Translations under genes and position numbers: made by a program | Part shown: positions 1 to 7,411 of the stretch, piece by piece | Layout: every line of letters starts with the position of its first letter | Numbering within the stretch: the first letter of the stretch is position 1 | Notes under the pieces: model-generated | What the model was told of the DNA's origin: nothing | Seen by the model: the letters and a program-made list of their open reading frames with translations, nothing else | Databases searched by the model: none | Source: Flavobacteriaceae bacterium | Lineage (GTDB): Bacteria > Bacteroidota > Bacteroidia > Flavobacteriales > Flavobacteriaceae | Direction of reading: 5' to 3' | NCBI GenBank assembly: GCA_947463515.1 | Contig: CANHRI010000016.1 | Location: forward strand, 1 to 43,417 | Length of the DNA stretch: 43,417 nucleotides

Positions 1-98
1 ACACTGAACACTGAACACTGAACACTGAACACTGAACACTGAACACTGAACACTGAACACTGAACACTGAACACTGAACACTGAACACTGAACACTGA
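1..98. repeat. Tandem heptamer array, 14 copies of ACACTGA
   Basis: Fourteen perfect, uninterrupted copies of the 7-mer ACACTGA run from the window edge to position 98, so the array may continue upstream. The last base of the final copy is the A of an in-frame ATG at 98. The array therefore fills the space where the promoter or leader of the downstream sensor kinase gene should lie. Seven is not a multiple of three, so copy changes would not preserve a reading frame running through the array. It has no spacers and is not a CRISPR array. Confidence 0.97.
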
Positions 99-118
99 TG
101 TTAACCTTCAAAATATCC

Positions 119-1567
119 ATGCTCTCCCTTCGTATCCGGATTTTCCTGGCGATGATTGTATTGATTTTGATTGCATCGATATTAATGGCGTCGATTTCGT
201 TGTTTCAGTTCAAAAGTGAAGCGCGAAATTACCATCAAGAGCGTTTGGAGCGCAAGGAAGATGCGGTTCGGGAGCACATCAATTACATTTTATCCAATAC
301 CACTTACCCGTTAACGGAGAAAAATTTACCGTTGATTTTTAAGGATAAAATTCACGAACTCTCCGATATTCACAGTGTCGAAATTAATATTTACAGTTTA
401 AAAGGAAATTTGTTGAAATCGTCCAAAGCTTCCTTTGCAGTCGATAGCATTTCGCCTCCCATTCCAAAATACATACTCAAACTCGTACAATCCTCGATTG
501 AGAAACGGTATGTCGACATCAAAAATATGGATGGGTTGAAAATTCGTTCTTCGTTTACCCAAATCAAAGACGATCGATTTAAACCGCTTGGAATCCTTAA
601 TCTTCCCTATGTTGAAGACGACAGTATTTACGAGAATGAAATCCAGAATTTCTTGGTGCGGTTGAGTCAGGTGTATTTTTTTATGCTAATTATCGCCTTT
701 GCCTTGGCGTATTTCCTTTCCTCTTACATTACCCAATCGCTAAAAACGATTTCCGACAAAATCAATGAAACGAGTTTGAATCAAAAAAATGAAAAAATCA
801 TGATTGAAGACAACAGTCGTGAGATCAACTCCTTGATTAAAGCGTACAATGCGATGGTAGATAAACTGGAAGAGAGTGCTTCGATGTTGGCGCAATCGGA
901 ACGGGAACAAGCTTGGCGCGAAATGGCGAAACAAGTCGCTCATGAAATCAAAAATCCGTTGACTCCCATGCGCTTAACCGTTCAAAGTTTTCAACGAAAA
1001 TTTGATGAAAACGATCCGAATTTAAGACAAAAACTCAACGATTACACCAAAACCTTAATCCAGCAAATCGATACGATGACGGCAGTGGCTTCCGCGTTTT
1101 CTAACTTTGCCTCGATGCCTGCACAGCAAAATGAAACACTCAATGTAGTTGAAGTTGTAGAATTCTCCTTAGATATTTTTAATGAAGATTTCATTGAGTT
1201 TCGATCTGCCGAATCAGAAATCATCACGGTCATGGATCGCACGCAACTCATTCGTATCATTACTAATTTGGTCAAAAATGCCATTCAAGCCATTCCAGAA
1301 ATTCAAGAGGAAAAGCGAATTCAAGTTAGTGTTTATCAAAACTGGGAAGGGGTGGTTATTTTGGTTAAAGACAACGGGATTGGAATTGACCCTGATTATC
1401 AAGAGCGAATCTTTGAACCTAAATTCACCACCAAAACGAGCGGTATGGGACTCGGGTTGGGGATTATTAAAAATATTATTGAAAATTATAAAGGAACCAT
1501 TACTTTTGAGTCCGAATCCCATAAAGGCACTACGTTTAAAGTAACATTACCGCGCATAAATCCTTAA
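119..1567 (+). CDS. NtrY-like membrane sensor histidine kinase
   Basis: Predicted inner-membrane two-component sensor kinase of the NtrY type. It has a membrane span near residues 7-29, a periplasmic region of about 150 residues, a second span near 185-204, a HAMP-like linker and a HisKA domain whose phospho-accepting His275 lies in HEIKNPLTP. The HATPase domain shows an N-box (Asn383 region, NLVKNAIQAI), DNGIGID, the F-box IFEPKFTTK and the G2 box GMGLGLG. HEIKNPLTP is characteristic of NtrY-like kinases, which normally pair with an NtrC-type sigma-54 activator; none is visible here and it may lie upstream of the window. An alternative ATG at 98 abuts the heptamer array. I prefer 119 because the protein then begins directly before the first membrane span. 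The stop is 11 nt before the enoyl-CoA hydratase gene. The signal sensed is unknown. Confidence 0.9.
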   Translation: MLSLRIRIFLAMIVLILIASILMASISLFQFKSEARNYHQERLERKEDAVREHINYILSNTTYPLTEKNLPLIFKDKIHELSDIHSVEINIYSLKGNLLKSSKASFAVDSISPPIPKYILKLVQSSIEKRYVDIKNMDGLKIRSSFTQIKDDRFKPLGILNLPYVEDDSIYENEIQNFLVRLSQVYFFMLIIAFALAYFLSSYITQSLKTISDKINETSLNQKNEKIMIEDNSREINSLIKAYNAMVDKLEESASMLAQSEREQAWREMAKQVAHEIKNPLTPMRLTVQSFQRKFDENDPNLRQKLNDYTKTLIQQIDTMTAVASAFSNFASMPAQQNETLNVVEVVEFSLDIFNEDFIEFRSAESEIITVMDRTQLIRIITNLVKNAIQAIPEIQEEKRIQVSVYQNWEGVVILVKDNGIGIDPDYQERIFEPKFTTKTSGMGLGLGIIKNIIENYKGTITFESESHKGTTFKVTLPRINP

Positions 1568-1578
1568 AAAATATACCT

Positions 1579-2361
1579 ATGACATTTGAAAATATTCTCG
1601 TAGCCACCGAAGGTCATTTGGCCACCATCACCATCAATCGTCCGAGCAAACTCAATGCATTGAACAAAGCAACGATTCAAGAATTGCACGATGCATTAGC
1701 ACAATTGGATGCCGAAGCGACGATCAAAGCGATTATTTTGACTGGATCGGGTGAAAAAGCCTTTGTTGCAGGAGCTGATATCTCAGAATTTGCGCATTTC
1801 TCTATTGAAGAAGGCGCGCAATTGGCTGCTTTAGGGCAAGAAATCCTATTTGATTTTGTCGAAAACATGAAAACGCCCGTCATTGCAGCAGTCAATGGTT
1901 TTGCTTTGGGTGGCGGCTTGGAATTGGCGATGTCTTGTCATTTTCGAATAGCTTCAGACAATGCCAAAATGGGCTTACCCGAAGTGACCTTAGGCGTTAT
2001 TCCAGGTTATGGAGGTACGCAACGTTTACCACAGTTGGTTGGAAAAGGGCGCGCCATGGAAATGATTATGACGGCGGGCATGATTGATGCCGAAACCGCC
2101 AAAAATTATGGTCTCGTTAACCATGTAGTGCCACAGGCTTCCTTACTCGAGTTTACCCAAGAAATCGCTATTAAAATTGCCAAAAATTCACCCGTAGCCA
2201 TTAGTTATGCCATCAAAGCGGTTAATGCAGGGTTGATAGATACCAAAGAGGGATTCAAAACCGAAATCAAGTCGTTTGGAAAATGTTTTGGAACCGAAGA
2301 TTTTAAAGAGGGTACTACGGCTTTTTTAGAAAAACGTAAAGCAACTTTCCCTGGAAAATAA
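1579..2361 (+). CDS. Enoyl-CoA hydratase/isomerase family protein (crotonase fold)
   Basis: A 260-residue crotonase-family protein, probably hydrating trans-2-enoyl-CoA in fatty-acid or amino-acid breakdown in the cytoplasm. The CoA and oxyanion-hole motif AFVAGADISEF lies near residues 61-71. Both catalytic acids of true hydratases are present: Glu115 in GGGLELAMSC and Glu135 in PEVTLGVIPGYGGTQRL. Length is normal for a monofunctional hydratase. The start is the only sensible one and matches the family N-terminus. It follows the kinase gene by 11 nt and precedes a lipoprotein gene by 17 nt, so co-transcription is possible without an obvious functional link. The exact substrate cannot be read from sequence. 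Confidence 0.93.
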   Translation: MTFENILVATEGHLATITINRPSKLNALNKATIQELHDALAQLDAEATIKAIILTGSGEKAFVAGADISEFAHFSIEEGAQLAALGQEILFDFVENMKTPVIAAVNGFALGGGLELAMSCHFRIASDNAKMGLPEVTLGVIPGYGGTQRLPQLVGKGRAMEMIMTAGMIDAETAKNYGLVNHVVPQASLLEFTQEIAIKIAKNSPVAISYAIKAVNAGLIDTKEGFKTEIKSFGKCFGTEDFKEGTTAFLEKRKATFPGK

Positions 2362-2378
2362 TACCTAATCTCAAATAC

Positions 2379-2792
2379 ATGAAAAAAATTCTATGCATTG
2401 CCTTTTTGGCATTTACCGTTTTAAGTTGTAGTAAAAATGACAATGATGAAGCCCAAGCACCATCTATTGTGGGTAAATGGCAATTTACCCAAGAAGGAAG
2501 TATCGTTAACAATCAAGAAATTTTAGAACCCTATGAGCATTCTCCGGGTTGTGTGAAAGATTTTTCAGAAATTGCTGCTAATGGAGCGCTTCGGGATCAT
2601 TATTATGATTTGGATTGTGAGGAAACAATTGATATTGGCGTTTGGACCAAAAACAACAATACCTTTACCATCACGTATGCCGACAACAGCTCGGTAACAG
2701 GGGAAATCCTACTACTCAATGCGACTACATTAAAAGTACGATTTGATATTGGGGGAGTTCCTTACCTCTCGGTGTTGACCCGAATCCCTTAA
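2379..2792 (+). CDS. Lipocalin-like lipoprotein
   Basis: A 137-residue predicted lipoprotein. The signal peptide MKKILCIAFLAFTVLSC has a lipobox (LSC) with the lipidated Cys near residue 17, followed by an acidic SKNDNDEA stretch. The mature part opens with IVGKWQF and has alternating beta-strand character, resembling the lipocalin-like small lipoproteins common in flavobacteria. Ligand and role are unknown. A strong intrinsic terminator follows at 2802. Confidence 0.75.
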   Translation: MKKILCIAFLAFTVLSCSKNDNDEAQAPSIVGKWQFTQEGSIVNNQEILEPYEHSPGCVKDFSEIAANGALRDHYYDLDCEETIDIGVWTKNNNTFTITYADNSSVTGEILLLNATTLKVRFDIGGVPYLSVLTRIP

Positions 2793-2801
2793 ACAAATAA
2801 A

Positions 2802-2828
2802 AAGAGAACCTCATCGGTTCTCTTTTTT
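2802..2828. terminator. Bidirectional intrinsic terminator
   Basis: A perfect 9-bp stem AAGAGAACC (2802-2810) and GGTTCTCTT (2816-2824) with loop TCATC is followed by T residues on the plus strand and by a run of A before it, which is a T-run on the minus strand. It sits between the convergent lipoprotein and HD-phosphohydrolase genes and could serve both. Confidence 0.88.
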
Positions 2829-3471
2829 ATTTTTCCCCGTCCCATTCGGCATAGAATTGGGCTAAAAAAACTTCCATAAAACGATGACGGTCCTCGGCCA
2901 ATTTTTTTCCTTTAGAAGTATTCATTCGGTCTTTCAACAAGAGGAGTTTTTCATAAAAATGATTAAGCGTAGGAGCGTTGCTAGCCTTGTATTCTTCCTT
3001 GGTCATGTGCATGTTGGGCGCAATAGCGGGATCATACAAGGGTCGATTTTTGAAACCGCCATAGGCAAACGTTCGAGCTATTCCAATCGCGCCAATGGCA
3101 TCCAAACGGTCGGCATCTTGCACAATATCGAGTTCTAACGAAGAGAACGTACGTGCTGTATTTCCGCCTTTAAACGAAATATTTTCGATGATTTTCACGA
3201 CGTGATCTATCGTTGCCTCTTCAACGTATTGACTTTCTAAAAAAGCACGAGCCGTTTTGGGTCCAATGGTTTCATCGCCCCCGTGGAACTTACTATCGGC
3301 AATGTCATGCAATAAGGCGGCCAATTGCACCACCTCTCGGTTGCACTGTTCTTGATCGGCGATATGAAGGGCATTTCGATAAACCCGTTCAATATGAAAC
3401 CAATCATGCCCCGCTTCGGCACCTTCCAGCTGTTGTTTTACAAAAACAACAGTCGCATCAACAATCCCCAT
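2827..3471 (-). CDS. HD-domain metal-dependent phosphohydrolase
   Basis: A 214-residue soluble protein of the HD superfamily, resembling the YedJ-type hydrolases. Metal ligands are visible: His22 and His26 in GHDWFHIERV, His55-Asp56 in ALLHDIADSKF, and a later Asp in VQDADRLDAIGAIG. The family removes phosphate from nucleotide-like or other phosphorylated small molecules; the real substrate is unknown. Its start is 1 nt after the stop of the acyl-ACP desaturase gene, so it is almost certainly the last gene of the PlsC-desaturase operon. Confidence 0.85.
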   Translation of the reverse strand: MGIVDATVVFVKQQLEGAEAGHDWFHIERVYRNALHIADQEQCNREVVQLAALLHDIADSKFHGGDETIGPKTARAFLESQYVEEATIDHVVKIIENISFKGGNTARTFSSLELDIVQDADRLDAIGAIGIARTFAYGGFKNRPLYDPAIAPNMHMTKEEYKASNAPTLNHFYEKLLLLKDRMNTSKGKKLAEDRHRFMEVFLAQFYAEWDGEK

Positions 3472-3472
3472 T

Positions 3473-4462
3473 TTAAATTGTTAAAGCTGGTTGTACCCAC
3501 TTGAATTTTTTGGTTTCTTCTGGCAAGACCAAACGATCGGAAATCCGTGCCATACGATCGGGTAATTTCATCAAATAATCACGAGCGCGTTCCGCTTCAT
3601 CGGTCAAACTTGAAATCTTGTCAATTTCCCAAGTGTCAGTTAATTTGCGAAGAATATCCACGTAATCGTTGGCTGTATAAACCCCTATTTTCTGTGCTGA
3701 ATTTGAAAACTCCTCAAAAGCAGAACTAATTTTCTCTCCCGATTCACGCAAAAAATGGGCAGGCATGGTAATTTTTTGTTTCATCATATATTGAAACGCC
3801 AACATCATTTCGCTAGGATCTACTTTAAAAATACGATTTACAAATTCGCTATACGCCAAATGGTGACGCATTTCATCCCCAGCGACCATTTTACACAAAC
3901 GCGACAACTTTTTATCTCCAAATTCTTTGGCCAATTGTGACACACGGTTGTGCGAAATATAGGTGGCCAATTCTTGAAAGCTGGTATATACAAAGTTTTT
4001 GTACGGGTCTTTTCCAGTGCCGATATCAAAACCGTCATTGATCAAATGTTGCGTTGTAATTTCTACTTCTCGCATATTGACACGGCCCGACAGGTATAAA
4101 TATTTATTCAAAGCATCCCCATGACGGTTTTCTTCACCGGTCCAATGCCGCACCCATTTCGACCAGCCGTTGCGACCTTCATTGTCGACGCCTTCTACTT
4201 CCATTAACCAGGATTCATAGGTGGGTAACGCTTCTTCAGTTATGGTATCGCCTACCATCACGACCCAGAAATCATAGGGTAAGTCATTAGCAATTTCACG
4301 CAATTCGCGCACTTCTTCGATAAAATTCTCTTTCTGAGAATCAGGCAACATATCAGTAGGTTGCCAAATTTTTTCAACGGGAACGAGGTATTCGTCAACA
4401 AAGCTATCGATGCTTTTTTCAAGGAATTGCATCACTTCCAATCGGATGTTTTTAATAGACAT
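3473..4462 (-). CDS. Acyl-ACP desaturase (soluble di-iron type)
   Basis: A 329-residue ferritin-like di-iron protein of the stearoyl-ACP delta-9 desaturase family, which would introduce a double bond into an acyl chain carried by ACP. The iron-binding motifs are EENRH at residues 110-114 and DEMRH at 196-200. An open frame extends 29 codons upstream, but that extension runs through a 7-bp periodic sequence and overlaps the plsC stop. The family N-terminus MSIKNIRLEV marks the ATG at 4462 as the real start. It lies between plsC and an HD hydrolase, consistent with unsaturated phospholipid synthesis. The electron donor is not encoded nearby, although a PaaE-like ferredoxin-domain reductase lies at 40.6 kb. 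Confidence 0.93.
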   Translation of the reverse strand: MSIKNIRLEVMQFLEKSIDSFVDEYLVPVEKIWQPTDMLPDSQKENFIEEVRELREIANDLPYDFWVVMVGDTITEEALPTYESWLMEVEGVDNEGRNGWSKWVRHWTGEENRHGDALNKYLYLSGRVNMREVEITTQHLINDGFDIGTGKDPYKNFVYTSFQELATYISHNRVSQLAKEFGDKKLSRLCKMVAGDEMRHHLAYSEFVNRIFKVDPSEMMLAFQYMMKQKITMPAHFLRESGEKISSAFEEFSNSAQKIGVYTANDYVDILRKLTDTWEIDKISSLTDEAERARDYLMKLPDRMARISDRLVLPEETKKFKWVQPALTI

Positions 4463-4466
4463 TATA

Positions 4467-4494
4467 GGTAATTGTAAATTATGAGTTATGGATT
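4467..4494. repeat. Four-unit degenerate heptamer array
   Basis: Read on the plus strand the units are GGTAATT, GTAAATT, ATGAGTT and ATGGATT, all fitting NNNANTT with a strict 7-base period. The array spans the plsC stop codon and the leader of the desaturase gene. It is degenerate, so it is less certain than the perfect array at 1-98, but it shares the period and the position just ahead of a start codon. Confidence 0.6.
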
Positions 4495-5216
4495 GAACCG
4501 GTAACGGCTTGTTGTGTTTTCTCAAATAAAGCTGGAAAGTCGAACTCACTTACGGCTAAAGGTTCATGAATGATAAACTTCAAATGGTTGCCCAACCCCA
4601 TGGGGAACGCTCCAAACTTGGTCATTTTCCAAGAATTATTAATCGTAATAGGAACTACATACGCGTTGGGAGCAAATTTGCATAGTATTTTCAGGCCATT
4701 TTCTGAAAATGGTTTGGGTGCACCCGTTTTGCTGCGCGTTCCTTCGGGAAAAATAACGGCGGATCGGTGGTGCTTTTCAATATATTCGCTCAACCCTTTG
4801 ATCGTAGGTAAGGCTTGTTTTGGATCTTTACGGTCAATTAAAGCGGAACCGCCATGGCGTAAATTGTAGGAAACCGAGGGAATGCCTTTTCCGAGTTCCT
4901 TTTTACTGACAAACTTGGCATGATGGGCACGTAGGTACCAAATAATTCCAATAATATCAAACAAACTTTGATGGTTCACCACGAAAATAATGGGAGCATT
5001 TTGGGGAATTTGAGTTCGGTTATAAAACGTCCAACGCGTGCCTAAAATTCGGGTGCAACCAATCAAAAGCCAATTTAAATAATCGACACTTTTTTTATGC
5101 GCTTGATAGCCAAAAACGTTAAAGCAAATCCACTGTATCGGATGGAAAATCACCAAAGTTAGTCCAAAACAAAGGTAATAGACAACAGAGATGGGATACG
5201 AAATCAGTTTTTCCAT
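4479..5216 (-). CDS. 1-acyl-sn-glycerol-3-phosphate acyltransferase (PlsC family)
   Basis: A 245-residue membrane-associated acyltransferase that would convert lysophosphatidic acid to phosphatidic acid in phospholipid synthesis. A hydrophobic N-terminal region (residues about 6-38) anchors it. The catalytic HX4D motif is NHQSLFD (His82, Asp87) and the glycerol-phosphate-binding motif is FPEGTR (156-161). It is the first gene of the minus-strand lipid operon; the desaturase begins 16 nt after its stop. A second PlsC-type gene lies at 9.1-9.8 kb, so the two may differ in substrate. The start ATG is divergent from recA with 125 nt between. Confidence 0.92.
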   Translation of the reverse strand: MEKLISYPISVVYYLCFGLTLVIFHPIQWICFNVFGYQAHKKSVDYLNWLLIGCTRILGTRWTFYNRTQIPQNAPIIFVVNHQSLFDIIGIIWYLRAHHAKFVSKKELGKGIPSVSYNLRHGGSALIDRKDPKQALPTIKGLSEYIEKHHRSAVIFPEGTRSKTGAPKPFSENGLKILCKFAPNAYVVPITINNSWKMTKFGAFPMGLGNHLKFIIHEPLAVSEFDFPALFEKTQQAVTGSIHNS

Positions 5217-5263
5217 GTGAAAAAAAATTGACTGTAAAAGTACGGCTTCTCATTGTTTAAAAC

Positions 5264-5271
5264 TACTTTTG
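5264..5271 (+). promoter_or_regulatory. Candidate -7 box (TACTTTTG) for recA
   Basis: TACTTTTG is an exact match to the Bacteroidota -7 consensus TAnnTTTG, 70 nt ahead of the recA ATG. A weaker TACTTTTA lies at 5303-5310, and the reverse complement of TACTTTTA at 5235-5242 could serve plsC on the other strand. I see no convincing TTG -33 box at standard spacing for any of them. Confidence 0.4.
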
Positions 5272-5341
5272 AGAAAACTAATTTAGTCCTGAAAAAAATA
5301 GTTACTTTTACGGCTTTAACAGCCTTTAATTTTTATGTAAA

Positions 5342-6346
5342 ATGAGTTCAGAAAAAGAAGCAAAATTGAAAGCGTTACAGCTGACGTTAGACAAGCTGGA
5401 CAAGACCTACGGTAAAGGTACCGTAATGAAGATGGGAGACAAAGCGGTGGAAGAAGTCGAAGTGATTCCATCTGGTTCGTTGGGATTGGACCTTGCCTTA
5501 GGGGTGAATGGGTATCCAAAGGGTCGTATTATTGAAATCTATGGGCCAGAGTCGTCGGGTAAAACGACCTTGACCCTCCATGCCATTGCCGAAGCACAAA
5601 AAGCAGGGGGCATTGCAGCGTTCATTGATGCGGAACATGCTTTTGACCGTCATTACGCGGCCAAATTGGGTGTAGATATTGAAAACCTGATTATTTCACA
5701 ACCTGATAACGGGGAACAAGCGTTGGAAATAGCCGAGAACTTAATTCGTTCTGGAGCCATTGACATCGTGGTGATCGACTCGGTCGCAGCCTTGACTCCA
5801 AAAAGTGAAATCGAAGGAGAAATGGGCGATTCCAAGATGGGATTACATGCCCGTTTGATGTCGCAAGCCTTGCGAAAGTTAACAGCAACCATCAGCAAAA
5901 CCCATTGTACCGTATTCTTCATCAACCAGTTGCGCGAAAAAATCGGAGTGATGTTTGGAAATCCCGAAACGACAACGGGAGGAAATGCCTTGAAGTTTTA
6001 TGCTTCGGTGCGTTTGGACATCCGTCGTTCATCGCAAATTAAAGATGGAGAAAATGTGTTGGGGAACCGCACCAAAGTAAAAGTGGTAAAAAACAAAGTA
6101 GCTCCCCCGTTCAAAACCGCTGAGTTTGACATTATGTACGGCGAGGGCGTTTCCAAAACGGGTGAAATCTTAGATTTAGCCGTCGAGTTTGAAATCATCA
6201 AAAAATCAGGGTCTTGGTTTAGTTACGGTGACACCAAGTTGGGACAAGGTCGCGATGCGGTGAAATTGTTGATCAAAGACAATCCCGAATTGGCCGATGA
6301 ATTGGAACAAAAAATCAAAGACCTTATAAAAGAACAAGCCAATTAA
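5342..6346 (+). CDS. recA: Recombinase RecA
   Basis: A 334-residue RecA, the ATP-dependent strand-exchange protein of homologous recombination and repair. Walker A is GPESSGKTT (residues 68-76), Walker B is IVVIDS (142-147), and the conserved blocks [46 protein letters not shown] and [12 protein letters not shown] are all present in order. The C-terminus is short and mildly acidic, ending LIKEQAN. No LexA-like box was recognised upstream, so SOS-type control cannot be claimed. It is a single gene with its own terminator, divergent from the lipid operon. Confidence 0.99.
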   Translation: MSSEKEAKLKALQLTLDKLDKTYGKGTVMKMGDKAVEEVEVIPSGSLGLDLALGVNGYPKGRIIEIYGPESSGKTTLTLHAIAEAQKAGGIAAFIDAEHAFDRHYAAKLGVDIENLIISQPDNGEQALEIAENLIRSGAIDIVVIDSVAALTPKSEIEGEMGDSKMGLHARLMSQALRKLTATISKTHCTVFFINQLREKIGVMFGNPETTTGGNALKFYASVRLDIRRSSQIKDGENVLGNRTKVKVVKNKVAPPFKTAEFDIMYGEGVSKTGEILDLAVEFEIIKKSGSWFSYGDTKLGQGRDAVKLLIKDNPELADELEQKIKDLIKEQAN

Positions 6347-6359
6347 TTTGGCCTAAGAG

Positions 6360-6389
6360 TCCCGGTTTGAAAAAATCGGGATTTTTTTT
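6360..6389 (+). terminator. Intrinsic terminator of recA
   Basis: TCCCG (6360-6364) pairs with CGGGA (6377-6381), with three further inner A-T pairs across a one-base mismatch, followed by eight T residues. It lies 14 nt after the recA stop. Confidence 0.85.
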
Positions 6390-6443
6390 GATCTTCACGC
6401 AACCTTTTTAATGTCAGTGCATCCTAATAAAAAAGTAATATCC

Positions 6444-6857
6444 ATGATTAAAAAATTTCTATTAACCGTAGTATTCCTTGTTGGATTGGTGTTTACCGGT
6501 TGCGACCTTTCAGAAGATGAACCCATCTACATTCAGGTTTCAGCCATTACAGAAGTAACCAATCCGAATCAATATGCTAAAGACAGCATCACAGAAATTC
6601 CGGTGAAATTTAAGTTACCCAGTCAATGTCATGTTTTCCGTAAATTTTACTACGAATCCCATGATTTTGACCGAGTGGTTGCTATTGAAAGTCTAAAAAG
6701 CGGAAACAATACGTGTCCCATAGATGAAGAATTGTACACGGCTACATTGCGATTTAGACCGACCACTTTGGGTACCTATCACTTTAAATTTTGGTTGGGC
6801 GAAGATGCACAAGGTGTAGATCAGTATGTAGAATTTGATGCTGTAGTGGATCATTAA
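6444..6857 (+). CDS. Uncharacterised lipoprotein
   Basis: A 137-residue predicted lipoprotein. The signal peptide MIKKFLLTVVFLVGLVFTGC carries a lipobox ending at Cys20, followed by the acidic DLSEDEP. An in-frame ATG at 6411 would add 11 polar residues ahead of the signal peptide, so I prefer 6444. The mature part is predicted to be mostly beta strand and contains two further Cys (PSQC and NTCP) that could form a disulphide. I do not recognise the family. It ends 11 nt before the sigma factor start and may be the first gene of that operon. Confidence 0.75.
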   Translation: MIKKFLLTVVFLVGLVFTGCDLSEDEPIYIQVSAITEVTNPNQYAKDSITEIPVKFKLPSQCHVFRKFYYESHDFDRVVAIESLKSGNNTCPIDEELYTATLRFRPTTLGTYHFKFWLGEDAQGVDQYVEFDAVVDH

Positions 6858-6868
6858 AATGAAGCTGG

Positions 6869-7411
6869 TTGGATTTAGAACAAATCATACAAGGATGTCA
6901 AAAAAAAGACATTCAAGCCCAAGAACATTTGTACCGGCAGTATGCGGGTAAAATGTTTGCGGTTTGTTTGAAGTATGTTCCCAATCGTGATGAGGCCCAA
7001 GACTATTTTCAGGAAGGGTTTTTGTTGGTCTTTGATAAAATTGCACAGTACGAATTTAAAGGTTCCTTTGACGGATGGTTGCACCGGGTTTTTGTAAACT
7101 ACTTGTTGCAACAATTTCGAAAAAAAAACTACTTAAATGTAGTAGATGAAAATATCCCCGACGAAGTCGAAGTAGAAATTGATGAGGGTATCCCGCCCGA
7201 GTTTTTATTTCGTATCGTGCAAGAACTCCCCGAACGCTATCGACTGGTTTTTAACCTGTATGTGTTTGAAGAGTACAGTCACCAAGAAATTGCTGATGCG
7301 CTCGGAATTACGGTTGGTACTTCCAAATCCAATTTATCCCGAGCGAAATTAATTTTAAAACAAAAAATCGAACTCCATACCGGAAGTTCAAAAATGCCCA
7401 AACTACAATGA
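6869..7411 (+). CDS. ECF-family RNA polymerase sigma factor
   Basis: A 180-residue group IV sigma factor. Region 2 spans about residues 24-90 (YVPNRDEAQDYFQEGF, then FDGWLHRVFVNYL). Region 4 spans about 115-175 (LPERYRLVFNLYVFEEYSHQEIADALGI, with helix-turn-helix TVGTSKSNLSRAK). The only start that fits is TTG at 6869: an in-frame stop lies just upstream at 6860, and MDLEQIIQGCQKK matches the usual N-terminus of flavobacterial ECF factors. The stop overlaps the start of the next gene (ATGA at 7408), so the two are translationally coupled. The downstream membrane protein is the likely regulator of this sigma factor. Confidence 0.93.
   Translation: MDLEQIIQGCQKKDIQAQEHLYRQYAGKMFAVCLKYVPNRDEAQDYFQEGFLLVFDKIAQYEFKGSFDGWLHRVFVNYLLQQFRKKNYLNVVDENIPDEVEVEIDEGIPPEFLFRIVQELPERYRLVFNLYVFEEYSHQEIADALGITVGTSKSNLSRAKLILKQKIELHTGSSKMPKLQ

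Noticed and set aside
1..98. CRISPR array
   Set aside because: The units are 7 bp, identical and contiguous with no spacers.
4463..4549. A 29-residue N-terminal extension of the desaturase
   Set aside because: It overlaps plsC and is made of 7-bp periodic sequence; the family start is at 4462.
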